Source of the DNA: CAITYL01 sp041651315
Lineage (GTDB): Bacteria > Verrucomicrobiota > Lentisphaeria > Oligosphaerales > CAITYL01
NCBI GenBank assembly: GCA_041651315.1
Contig: JBAZJM010000126.1
Span: 1 to 12,554, forward strand
Length of the DNA stretch: 12,554 bases
Reading direction: 5' to 3'
Shown here piece after piece: positions 1 through 7,500 of the stretch. The notes under the pieces were generated by a model. It searched no databases and was not told the origin of the DNA. It was given only the letters and a program-made list of their open reading frames with translations. Position 1 is the stretch's first letter; the number at the start of each line of letters is the position of its first letter. A program made the position numbers and the translations under genes.

Positions 1-594
1 GCCGCGGAAGATGAAGCGATGCCCCCGCCCCCCATGCCGCCACAGCCAGTCCCCCCGGGAGACGACGATGTCCTGCCGCCACCGCCGACAGCCGGCCAGG
101 AGGACGGACAACTGCCCCCGGGCGCCCCGCCCGCCGCCATGCGGGGGCCGCATCAGCCGGGGCCCCTCCCGGAAGGACGGTTGCTGGACCGGCTGCGCCA
201 GGACAACCCCAAGGAGTTCGCACGCCTGAGCGAGTTGCGCAGTAAAAATCCCGAACAGTTCCGCAAGGAGGTCCGCAACCTGCTGGGCGGCCGGATGTTC
301 ACGGGCCGCCAAACCGAAGAGGACAAGGCCTGCCAGGAACTGGCCGCCAAATATCGCGCCGCCAAATCCGATGCCGAAAAGACCGCCCTGCGCGCCGAAA
401 TCAAGACGGCGGTCAACAAGGCGTTTGAGAAACGGCTGGCCAGCCAGCGCCAACGGCTGGCCGAGCTGGAGAAACAGCTGAGCAAGATCCGCGACCAGGT
501 GAAGCAACGCGAAGCCGACCGCGACACGATCTGCGCCCGGCGGGTGGAAGAGCTCACCCGCGACCCGCGCTACAACTGGGGCGGCGGTGAGTGA
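1..594 (+). CDS. 3' end of a proline-rich, coiled-coil protein of unknown function (5' truncated)
   Basis: The frame is open from the first base of the window to the TGA at 592-594, so the true start lies upstream; the ATG at 19 falls inside a proline-rich run and is unlikely to be the start. The visible product (about 197 residues) has two parts. The first 60 or so residues are low-complexity, rich in Pro, Gly and Asp, and probably disordered. The rest is strongly charged and alanine-rich, with a heptad-like pattern expected of a long helix or coiled coil, for example the stretch around ERRLASQ-like/LAELEKQL. A short duplicated element, NPKEF followed by NPEQF, opens the helical part. No catalytic motif, membrane segment or signal peptide is visible in this fragment. 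A role in periplasmic or scaffold packing is possible but nothing here proves it. The coding call rests on the long open frame, strong G/C third positions and a hairpin directly after the stop. Confidence 0.65.
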   Translation, partial: AAEDEAMPPPPMPPQPVPPGDDDVLPPPPTAGQEDGQLPPGAPPAAMRGPHQPGPLPEGRLLDRLRQDNPKEFARLSELRSKNPEQFRKEVRNLLGGRMFTGRQTEEDKACQELAAKYRAAKSDAEKTALRAEIKTAVNKAFEKRLASQRQRLAELEKQLSKIRDQVKQREADRDTICARRVEELTRDPRYNWGGGE

Positions 595-595
595 C

Positions 596-633
596 TGGAC
601 TCAAACCCCCGGGGCGCCGGTCGTTTGAGTCCA
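596..633 (+). terminator. Hairpin directly after the first gene, possible terminator
   Basis: The 11-bp perfect inverted repeat TGGACTCAAAC (596-606) / GTTTGAGTCCA (623-633) starts two bases after the stop codon of the upstream gene. The 16-nt loop is itself self-complementary (CCCCGGGG). There is no T-tract, so intrinsic termination is uncertain; it may instead be a 3'-end stabilising hairpin or part of the palindrome cluster that follows. Confidence 0.45.
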
Positions 634-764
634 CGCTTCAGCGTGCATTATTCATGAGGTACGCCGCGATTCGCCGCGTACCTGACGGCACGCGAAATCG
701 GGGGTGACAAAACAGGGGCTGAAGCCCCTGCCTATTCCCGCCCCGTCCCGCTGGGACGGGAATA
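632..764. repeat. Run of four further palindromes in the spacer
   Basis: Four separate inverted repeats follow each other. They are CACGC-TTCA-GCGTG (632-645); AGGTACGC (657-664) / GCGTACCT (676-683) with an inner GCG/CGC pair; CAGGGGC-TGAA-GCCCCTG (713-730); and CCCGTCCC-GCT-GGGACGGG (742-760), which competes with an outer pairing of TATTCCCG (733-740) with CGGGAATA (757-764). The sequences differ from each other, so this is not a tandem repeat. No gene is supported in this stretch. The arrangement resembles clusters of REP-like extragenic palindromes, but membership in a genome-wide family cannot be shown from one window. Confidence 0.6.
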
Positions 765-795
765 CCGCACCCGTTGAGTTCTGCCAAACTCCAGT

Positions 796-823
796 GAAAG
801 CCCCCGGGGCTTTCCTCTTTTTT
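796..823 (+). terminator. Rho-independent terminator candidate
   Basis: GAAAGCCCC (796-804) and GGGGCTTTC (806-814) form a perfect 9-bp inverted repeat around one base, so the real loop is the central CCC with 8 bp of stem. It is followed by CCTC and six T residues (818-823). This is the only hairpin in the spacer with a clear T-tract, and it reads in the plus direction, away from the gene ending at 594 and ahead of the metallophosphoesterase gene. Confidence 0.5.
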
Positions 824-855
824 GGGGGTAACGAACTTGGAATGATCGGCGTCTT

Positions 856-872
856 GCGGCATGGAATGCCGC
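856..872. repeat. Perfect hairpin just upstream of the metallophosphoesterase gene
   Basis: GCGGCAT (856-862), loop GGA, ATGCCGC (866-872). The in-frame ATG at 861 lies inside this palindrome, which argues against its use as the start codon of the downstream gene. TTGACT at 874-879 directly follows and resembles a -35 box, but no good -10 element stands at the right distance; if it were used, the transcript would begin almost at the ATG at 909. Confidence 0.45.
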
Positions 873-908
873 CTTGACTGTTACGGGACAACTCCCACAT
901 TAACCGCC

Positions 909-1853
909 ATGCTCCGCCAAGCCATCCTACTTGTCCTGTTTTTCGCCACCGTGGCGACCGTCTACGTTTTGGCGGTAGGCATTCTGGTTCGACGCTGGGC
1001 GGCGTGGCACCCTGGCACCCCCCGTTCGGAGACACCAGCCCGCCGTTGGTTCAACCGGTTGGTATTGATCCTGGCAACAGCCGGTACCTTGTGCATTGCC
1101 TATGGTTGGCTCATCGAACCGTTTTGGCCGAAAATCACGCATCGGCGCATGGTCTTCCCGTCCCTCAAGGGCGCCAACCGCCCCATCCGTCTGATCCATT
1201 TGTCCGATTTCCATTGTGATGCCCGGCCACGGCTGGAGGAACGCCTGCCCGGCTTGGTCGCGTCCCTGCATCCCGACCTGATCGTCGTTACCGGCGATTT
1301 CACCAATTCCAAGCGGGGCGTGCCCGTAGCCCAACACAGCCTGCGGCAGCTGGCCAAACTGACACCGGTCTTTGTCGTCCGCGGCAATTGGGACAACGAC
1401 GACTACAGTGCGTCCCTATTCGATGGCACCGGCGTCCAGGAACCGACAGTGACACCGGCATGCCTGCCAGTGGCCGGCACCAAGGTATGGGTGGCCAGCG
1501 TGGAAATGGGTGAGGAATGGCGGATCGCCAAGCTGGCGGACAAGGTTCCGGCCGGCGAGTTTTTCCTGCTCCTCCACCATACGCCCGACGTCATGCTGGA
1601 ACCACTGCCACCGGGCCGCATCCATCTGGTCTGCGCCGGCCACACCCATGGCGGCCAGGTGTGCCTGCCGTGGTACGGTGCCGTGACCACCCTCTCCCGT
1701 ACTCATAAGCGTTTTGAGGGCGGCCTGTACCGGATGGACGACATCTGGTTGAACGTCAACCGGGGGCTCGGCATGGACGGTGACTGGGCACCGCGCGTGC
1801 GTTTCGGCAGCCGGCCGGAGATCACCCTTTTGGAACTCGCCCCGACGCCGTGA
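909..1853 (+). CDS. Membrane-anchored metallophosphoesterase, YkuE/YaeI type
   Basis: A calcineurin-like phosphoesterase with two N-terminal membrane segments (about residues 3-27 and 50-70 from the ATG at 909) and a catalytic domain from about residue 92. Metal-binding motifs appear in the family order: LSDFH (D100, H102), TGDFTN (D130), RGNWDND (N160), LLLHHTPD (H223/H224) and CAGHTHGGQ (H245, H247). The closing GHTHGGQ and the membrane anchor fit the YkuE/YaeI group, members of which hydrolyse phosphate esters such as lipid A-like or UDP-sugar substrates at the membrane; the substrate here cannot be read from sequence. The usual GNHD motif is GNWD, so the His that normally assists catalysis is replaced by Trp. 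The start at 909 was chosen because it puts the hydrophobic anchor at the N-terminus; the ATG at 861 adds 16 non-conserved residues and sits in a hairpin. No strong Shine-Dalgarno is seen. It is convergent with the radical SAM gene. Confidence 0.88.
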   Translation: MLRQAILLVLFFATVATVYVLAVGILVRRWAAWHPGTPRSETPARRWFNRLVLILATAGTLCIAYGWLIEPFWPKITHRRMVFPSLKGANRPIRLIHLSDFHCDARPRLEERLPGLVASLHPDLIVVTGDFTNSKRGVPVAQHSLRQLAKLTPVFVVRGNWDNDDYSASLFDGTGVQEPTVTPACLPVAGTKVWVASVEMGEEWRIAKLADKVPAGEFFLLLHHTPDVMLEPLPPGRIHLVCAGHTHGGQVCLPWYGAVTTLSRTHKRFEGGLYRMDDIWLNVNRGLGMDGDWAPRVRFGSRPEITLLELAPTP

Positions 1854-1936
1854 GACGTCGGTCGCCCCGCGGAAAAAACGGTTGCCCCCCGGGGTCCAAG
1901 AGAGGCGCACCGAGCGAGGTTTTCAGCGCGCCCCAA

Positions 1937-1954
1937 CACACGGCATGCCGTGTG
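1937..1954. terminator. Perfect 18-bp palindrome between convergent genes
   Basis: CACACGGCATGCCGTGTG is a perfect palindrome in the 122-bp gap between the stop codons of the metallophosphoesterase (1853) and the radical SAM protein (1976). Its position suits a bidirectional terminator, but no T-tract follows on either strand. A T6 run on the minus strand lies about 60 bases further on (1874-1879). Termination is therefore only a guess. Confidence 0.35.
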
Positions 1955-1975
1955 CCGGTCCCCCCAGGCGCCCGC

Positions 1976-3100
1976 TCAGGCGCCGCGGATTTCCACGCAG
2001 GGGACGTAGTCGCGGAGGATGGCGGCCAGGGCGTCCAACTGCTCGCGGTGGGTGCGTTTGACCGTGCGCAGGGCGGGATCGGGAAGATCCTCGTGCGGCA
2101 GGAACGGCTGGAGCACAAAGCGCGCCGCGCCGGCGGCCTGTTCGCCCATGGCCCGGATCTCCGCGGCGTCATGCACGCCGTCGATCACCGTGGTGCGGAG
2201 TTCGTAAGGCACCTGGCCGGCCTTGAGCAGCGCCAGCGAACGGGCGATGGCCCGGGTTTCGGCGAAACCGGTCATGGCCGCGTAACGTTCCAGGCGGCAT
2301 TTGAAGTCCATGGCCACATACTGGAACTTGTCCAGGTGGGCGGCGAGGACGTCGGGCTGGCTGCCGTTGGTGTCGAGCTTGACGGCAAAGCCGTGCCGGT
2401 GCAGCAGCGCCACCAAACGCGGCAGCTCCGGCTGCAAGGTGGGTTCACCGCCGCTGATGACCGCCCCCCCGGCCCAGTGGTTGCGGAAAATGCGGCAGAC
2501 GGTGTCCAGGCGGCTCCACGTCATGCCCGGCCGGGGGGCTCCCAGCAGGGTAAGGTTGTGGCAAAAGCCGCAGCGCATGTTGCAGCCGGCCGTGAAGAAC
2601 ACCACCGCCACGTGCCCGGGGAAGTCCAGCAGCGACGGTTTTTTCAGGTAGGCGAAAACCGGGGAATGCGTTTCCTGGAGCCGCGGCCGGGAACCGGCAC
2701 CGCTCCCCTCGTCCGAGCGCGTTTTCCCCTCTTTGCGGGCCGCAGGACCGCCGCCCAGCCCCCCCGCCCAGGGGTGCAGAACCGGCCGGCGGGAAGCGTG
2801 TCCCCCGGTTGAAACCGGCGGCGGCAAAGCGCGGGGTTCCGGCTTCGGGGACGGCGTCAGGCCGTTTTCGGGCACCGTTGCCGGCAGGGGGGGGGCCCCG
2901 GCCGGGGCGGCCGTTTCCGGAACCGCGACGCCCGGCCGCGGAGAGGTTGCGGCATGCTCCGGCGGCACCGCCGCTTTCCGCGGCGACGATTCGCCATGCG
3001 GCCGGCCCGGCGCCTTGACCGACGGCAGCCGGCCCGGGCTCTGCCAGGTGCCAAATTTCCGCTTGGATGGAACGGGGGTAACCATGGGGACGACAATCAT
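1976..3100 (-). CDS. Radical SAM activating enzyme, NrdG2/PflA-like, with a long disordered N-terminal extension
   Basis: From about residue 147 (start at 3100) the protein matches the family described as anaerobic ribonucleotide-reductase activating protein: YLKKPSLLDFPG, then TAGCNMRCGFCHN with the CxxxCxxC 4Fe-4S ligands at C173, C177 and C180, SGGEPTLQ (216-223) for SAM binding, LDTNGS, and MDFKC. Such enzymes make a glycyl radical on a partner enzyme; no glycyl radical enzyme gene is in the window, so the partner is unknown. Family members are usually around 200-240 residues; this one has 374 because residues 1-146 are a Pro/Ala/Gly/Arg-rich segment with no recognisable fold. The start at 3100 forms an ATGA overlap with the stop of the upstream peptidase gene, suggesting translational coupling. 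An ATG at 3085 is an alternative. No in-frame Met lies between there and the core, so a short form would need a non-ATG start. Confidence 0.85.
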   Translation of the reverse strand: MIVVPMVTPVPSKRKFGTWQSPGRLPSVKAPGRPHGESSPRKAAVPPEHAATSPRPGVAVPETAAPAGAPPLPATVPENGLTPSPKPEPRALPPPVSTGGHASRRPVLHPWAGGLGGGPAARKEGKTRSDEGSGAGSRPRLQETHSPVFAYLKKPSLLDFPGHVAVVFFTAGCNMRCGFCHNLTLLGAPRPGMTWSRLDTVCRIFRNHWAGGAVISGGEPTLQPELPRLVALLHRHGFAVKLDTNGSQPDVLAAHLDKFQYVAMDFKCRLERYAAMTGFAETRAIARSLALLKAGQVPYELRTTVIDGVHDAAEIRAMGEQAAGAARFVLQPFLPHEDLPDPALRTVKRTHREQLDALAAILRDYVPCVEIRGA

Positions 3101-3783
3101 TCGTTGCGGCGGCCGCCGAACAGGCCGGCCCGCCACAGGTAATACAGCAGAGTCAGGGCGGCCGTGACGGCGGCCGCCACATAGGTCAAAAACGCCGCAT
3201 TGAGCACCCGGCCGGCGTCAGCCGCCTCGGCCGGGGTGACAATGCCGTCGGCCGCCATGCAGGCCTTGGCGCGGGCGCTGGCATCCCATTCCACCGGCAG
3301 GGTGACCAAGGCGAACAGGACGGCAATTGAGAACAGGGCCGCCCCCAGCAGAACCAGCCGCGGATTGTGGAACAACAACCCCGCCAGAATGAAGACATAG
3401 GACAAATTGCTGCCGATGTTGGTGGCCGGCACCAAGGCGGAGCGGAGCCCCATCCAGCCCGAACCGCACGCATGCTGCAAGGCATGCCCGGCCTCATGGC
3501 AGGCCACGCCGACAGCCGACAGCGAGTAACTGTCATGCACCTCCGGCGACAGGCGCAGGACGCGGTGCAGCGGATCGTAATGGTCGGACAGAAAACCGTC
3601 CGCCAACTCGATGGTGACGTTGCGCACGCCGGCCCGTTCCAGCATCATCGCGGCCGCCTCAGCCCCGGTCAGGCGGCGGCCCGACGGGATGCGCGCATAT
3701 TTCGCGAAGGTGCTTTTGACATAGAAGGTGGCACACAGCGACAGCAGAAAGCCGGGCACGATAAACAGCAGATAGGCGAACAT
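3097..3783 (-). CDS. YugP-type membrane zinc metallopeptidase
   Basis: A 228-residue protein of the Zn_peptidase_2 (YugP) family and of its usual length. It has an N-terminal membrane helix (about 2-22), the family-typical run LSDHYDP ... LRLSPEVHDSYSLSAVGVA leading into the zinc site HEAGHALQH (His96, Glu97, His100), two central hydrophobic helices (about 128-160), the conserved LPVEWDAS motif (162-169), which may supply another zinc ligand, and a C-terminal helix (about 198-217). The physiological substrate is not well established for this family. The ATG at 3783 is preferred over the one at 3825 because AGGAG and AGGGG purine runs (3796-3800 and 3786-3790) lie directly upstream and the protein then begins as relatives do. 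It is the first gene of a two-gene minus-strand unit and its stop overlaps the radical SAM start. The link between the two products is unexplained. Confidence 0.9.
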   Translation of the reverse strand: MFAYLLFIVPGFLLSLCATFYVKSTFAKYARIPSGRRLTGAEAAAMMLERAGVRNVTIELADGFLSDHYDPLHRVLRLSPEVHDSYSLSAVGVACHEAGHALQHACGSGWMGLRSALVPATNIGSNLSYVFILAGLLFHNPRLVLLGAALFSIAVLFALVTLPVEWDASARAKACMAADGIVTPAEAADAGRVLNAAFLTYVAAAVTAALTLLYYLWRAGLFGGRRNE

Positions 3784-3868
3784 GACCCCTTTCCACTCCT
3801 GACTGGCACCGGTGTTTGAAAACAAGATAGCCCGTTTCCAAGATGAAATCCATGGGGGCGCCGGAACT

Positions 3869-3897
3869 TTGGCCGGGGGCGCGTGTCAGGGTATATT
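3869..3897 (+). promoter_or_regulatory. Sigma-70-like promoter candidate for the Met-rich exported protein
   Basis: TTGGCC (3869-3874), a 17-base spacer and TATATT (3892-3897) stand in the roughly 209-bp gap between the divergent genes starting at 3783 (-) and 3993 (+). Predicted transcription would begin near 3904, giving a leader of about 90 nt. The -10 has one mismatch to consensus and the -35 has two or three, so this is suggestive only. No equally good pair was found for the minus-strand gene in the same gap. Confidence 0.35.
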
Positions 3898-3992
3898 CAT
3901 CCCGGTCTTAAACCGCATCTTTGGCTGTCATGTTCCGCCACCGGACAGAACGCGGCGCCGCAGCCACCCTCCACAAGAAAGCACACGACACC

Positions 3993-4457
3993 ATGAAGAC
4001 AACCGTAACGCTGGCAACCCTGGTTCTCGGCCTGGGCACGGCAATGGCCATGGCCGCCACCGACGAGGCGGCGGACGCCCATGCCGGCCACAACCATGGC
4101 GCGCCGGCTGTCAAAGCCGGGCCGCGGATGGAGATGGCGCCGAGCACCGAATTGCCGGCTGATGCCCCGGCGGAAATCAAGCACATGCGGATGCTGCAGA
4201 AGACCATCAAGGTCAAGGAAGGCATCGTCAAGAAGAACTTCCCGGAGGAAATGAAAAAATTCGAAGATGAAATCAAGGAACTCATCCAACGGCGGCGCGC
4301 CATGTTCGCCCAAAAGGATCCGGACCTCAAGGCGATGTATGATGAATTGGATGCCATGATGGCCAAGATGAAGATGCCGGCCGTGGGCGAGAAGATGCCG
4401 ATGCCCGGCCTGAAGCCCGTCGCCCCGCCGCCGGCCGCGCCGGCCGCGGCGAAGTAA
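3993..4457 (+). CDS. Small exported Met/His-rich protein of unknown function
   Basis: The 154-residue product starts with a clear Sec-type signal peptide: MKTT, a hydrophobic core to about residue 17, and an AMAMAA cleavage region near residues 17-22. The mature protein begins acidic with HAGHNHG (His30, 33, 35). Its middle is a charged helical segment (about 60-125), and its end is a Met- and Pro-rich tail with motifs such as MMAKMKMP and KMPMPG. About thirteen methionines lie in the roughly 132 mature residues, an unusual share. Met/His clusters in periplasmic proteins often bind copper or silver, so a metal-binding role is a reasonable guess, but no known metal-chaperone family is recognised and there is no metal-resistance gene next to it. 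An earlier in-frame TTG (3921) would place 24 non-signal residues in front and is rejected. No strong Shine-Dalgarno is visible. Confidence 0.72.
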   Translation: MKTTVTLATLVLGLGTAMAMAATDEAADAHAGHNHGAPAVKAGPRMEMAPSTELPADAPAEIKHMRMLQKTIKVKEGIVKKNFPEEMKKFEDEIKELIQRRRAMFAQKDPDLKAMYDELDAMMAKMKMPAVGEKMPMPGLKPVAPPPAAPAAAK

Positions 4458-4500
4458 GCGCCCGCCACCGGTTCCCAGAACGGTTGTTTTCCGGCCGCGT

Positions 4501-4540
4501 CAAGGTTGCGGAGTCCGCATTTTGGGGATCCGCCGCCTTG
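4501..4540 (+). repeat. Imperfect hairpin between the Met-rich gene and the fusion gene
   Basis: CAAGG-TT-GCGGA (4501-4512) pairs with TCCGC-CG-CCTTG (4529-4540), 10 of 12 positions complementary, around a 16-nt loop that contains GTCCGCATTTT. An alternative inner pairing GCGG-AGT-CCGC followed by ATTTT (4508-4522) could act as a weak terminator for the gene ending at 4457. It could equally be another extragenic palindrome. Confidence 0.35.
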
Positions 4541-4556
4541 GCGCGGCATCGGCATT

Positions 4557-4562
4557 GGAGGG
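4557..4562 (+). promoter_or_regulatory. Ribosome binding site of the fusion gene
   Basis: GGAGGG lies 14 bases before the ATG at 4577. The spacing is longer than usual, but a stop codon (TGA, 4565-4567) in the same frame just upstream leaves 4577 as the first possible start. Confidence 0.5.
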
Positions 4563-4576
4563 ATTGATTTCACGCC

Positions 4577-7500
4577 ATGGACTCCCCGGCAGCAGCACGC
4601 GGTTTGATCCTGTTTGACTTGGACGGCACCCTGATTGACTCGCGGGCCGACCTGGCGGCCGCCATCAACCGGACCCGGCTTGAGTTCGGGTTGGCGGCGG
4701 TGGCGGAGGAGCGCATCGCGGCGTGCGTCGGCGAAGGATTGCGCAACCTGGTGACACGGGCCATTCCGGAGTTGGCCGCCGACCAGGCCGACAACGCCGT
4801 TGCCGCCGCCCGGCGGCATTACGGGGCGCATCTGCTGGACGCCACGACCCTGTATCCCGGCGTCCGGGAAACGCTGGAACAGGTGCACCGGGCCGGCTAC
4901 CGGCTCGGGGTGCTGAGCAACAAGCCGCACGAGTTCACGGTGGAAATTTTGGAGCGGCTCGGCCTGGCCCCCTTGTTCACCGTGGTCATGGGGGGGGCGG
5001 CCGGACGCCGCATGAAGCCGCATCCGGAGGCGGTTCTCGAGGCGCTGCGGCAAAGCGGTTGCGCGGCGGCGGATTCGTGGGTGGTGGGCGACCACTTCAC
5101 CGACCTGGAAGCCGGACGCCGGGCAGGAGTGCGGCGCTGCTTCTGCACCTACGGTTTCGGGAGCGCCCGCGAGGAACAGGCAGAGCTGGTCGTCCACAGC
5201 CTGCCGGAGCTTGCTCATCACCTATTGGGCACGGTAACGCCAGACGCCCCGACCCGGCCGTGGAGCGGCTGGTTGCTGGGGGCGGCGGTAGCGGCCTGCA
5301 TGCTGACCGTCGTGGCCACGATGCTGGTGGTGCACCGGATACCGATGCCCTGTTCCTCTGAAACGGCCGTCCTGAGCTGGAAAATCCCGTCGTCCGACCT
5401 GTTTGTCCTGTTCAAACTGCAATGCCTGCTGATGGGTGGCGGGGCGGCCACCGCCCTGACCGCGGCCTGGCTGGCCAGCCAACGGCGCCGGGCGGCGCCG
5501 GAGTGGGCCTTGGCCCGGCCGGGACGGCCCCTGCTGCTGGCGGGGGGTGGGCTGCTGGCCGTGGCCGTTTCCACGCTGCTGTCCGCTTATCCGCAGACGG
5601 CGGTCTGGGGATTCCCAGAACACGGGGAAGGCCTGCTGGCCAACGTCGGCTACCTGTTGCTGTTCGGGGCGGCCTGCCTGCTGGCGGCCAACGCGGCGGC
5701 CGCCTCCTGGCTGGCCGCCGGTGTGCTGGCCGGCGCCACCGGTGTCAGCCTGATCGCACTGGCGCAAGCCATGGGTTGGGATCCGTTGCTGAGCGACTGG
5801 GCCAGACCGCTGATCGGCGTCGCCGGCCTCCGCCACAAAAGCGCCGGAATCCAAGCCAGCGGCACCTTGGGAAACCCCAACTATTTTGGCAGCCTGGCCG
5901 CCCTGGCGGTGCCGCTGGCCGTCGCCCTGATGATTGACGGCAGCCGGAAGCGGGCAGGCCGCTGGGCGGCGGGCGGGGCGGCCGCCATCCTGCTGGCCGC
6001 GCTGGTCGCCTCCCAGTCGCGGGCCGGCCTGGTGGGCGTGATCGCCGGCCTGGCGGTGCTGGGCTGGCTGTGCCACCGGCGCCGGGGCGGGCACTGGTCC
6101 AGGCGCGGGCTGGCCGTCGGGGCGGGCGTCATCTGCCTGGCCGCCGGCCTGCTGCTGACCGTCGACCTGTTGCGGGGCCACCCCCTGCTCACCCGGTTGA
6201 CCGGCGGCCACATGGACGGCCTGGCGAACCAGGCCGGCGTCACCTACCGCGTCGAGGAGGACGGGACGCTGTTCCTCGAATCGCCGCGGGGGATGGTGCG
6301 GGTTGAAGTGGCGGCCGACGACTTCCATTTCCTTGACGGCGCGGGGCGGGAACTGCCCAACAGCATGCCGCTCAGCAAGCACAACCGGCCCGGCGCCATC
6401 CCGATCTCGCTCGGCCCGACCCAGACCAACTGGTCGCTGGCCTGGCTGCCAACCCTGGACGGACTGGTGTTGCGAGCCCGGGAAAGCTCCAACGTCATCT
6501 ATTATTTCCTGGCGGAGTCGGACGGGTTTCACCCGGCCCTGCCCAGTGACAACAAGAAACATTTCACCCGGATTCAGCAGCTACAACCGCCAGCCGCCGC
6601 GGGGGCGGAGGCCGCCCCGGCCTGGTGGATGCGCCTGGGATCGTCACGGGGTTACATCTGGGTGAAGTCTCTGCCGATGCTGCCATCCTGCTGGCTGTCC
6701 GGCCACGGGCCGGACACCTTTGCCTTTCTCTTCCCGCAACAGGACCAGGCCGGCAAGCAAGCGGCCTTTGGAACGCCGGGCGTCGGCGTCAGCAAGCCGC
6801 ACAATCTCTATCTGGGACTGCTGGTCGGCGCCGGACTGCCGGCGTTGCTGCTCTTCCTGGGGCTGGCCGGACTGGGCATGGGCCGCGCCGCGCGAATGGC
6901 CGCCACCGCCGCCTGCCCCGCCGGGCTGTTGGCGGCGGGGCTGACGGCCGGCCTGGCGAGCTATCTGCTCAGCGGCCTGTTCAATGACGCCATTCTCGGG
7001 GTGGCCCCCGCGTTCTGGCTGTGCCTGGGAATGGCCTGCGCCGCCGTCGCCTGGCCCAGCGTCACCCCCTCCCCCGGCGCTCCCCCGCCGACGGGTTTTT
7101 ACGACATTAAGGCCCACCGGCGGTGCCGGAATTACCGCCGGCGGGAAATGCTGCAACGGTTGATTTGGGGGGCCATCAAGCCGCTGTTCCGTTTCAGCCC
7201 GCGGATCTGCTTTGGCTGGCGCAACAGCCTGCTGCGGGGGCTGGGCGCCCGCATCGGCCGGGACGTGCACATCTACAACTCGGCCGTCATCTATTTCCCC
7301 TGGAACCTGGAGGTCGGCGACGACAGCGCCATCGGCGAGCATGCGCTGGTTTACAATCTGGGCCGGATCCGCATCGGCGCGCGCTGTTTTGTCTCCCACG
7401 GGGCGCACCTCTGCGCCGGCACCCATGACTACCGGCGGCCCGAGTTTCCCCTGATCAAGCCGCCCATCACCCTGGGTGACGACGTTTGGGTGGCGGCCGA

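Noticed and set aside
596..872. CRISPR array or tandem repeat reading of the palindrome cluster
   Set aside because: The hairpins have different sequences and irregular spacing; there are no repeated units with spacers.
861..908. Upstream ATG for the metallophosphoesterase
   Set aside because: It lies in a perfect hairpin, adds 16 unconserved residues before the membrane anchor and has no ribosome binding site.
1850..2812. Long plus-strand open frame opposite the radical SAM gene
   Set aside because: Its translation is Arg/Gly/Gln-rich without motifs, while the opposite strand encodes CxxxCxxC and SGGEPT motifs. It is a shadow of a G+C-rich gene.
3921..3992. TTG start extending the Met-rich protein by 24 residues
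   Set aside because: It would bury the signal peptide behind a charged segment and lies close to the predicted transcription start.
3908..5221. Long minus-strand open frame across the Met-rich gene and the HAD domain
   Set aside because: It crosses two well-supported plus-strand coding regions and a spacer, and shows no recognisable domain.
5222..6562. 446-codon minus-strand frame opposite the ligase domain
   Set aside because: Composition dominated by Gly, Gln, Arg and Pro with no membrane or catalytic pattern; the plus strand has clear ligase motifs.
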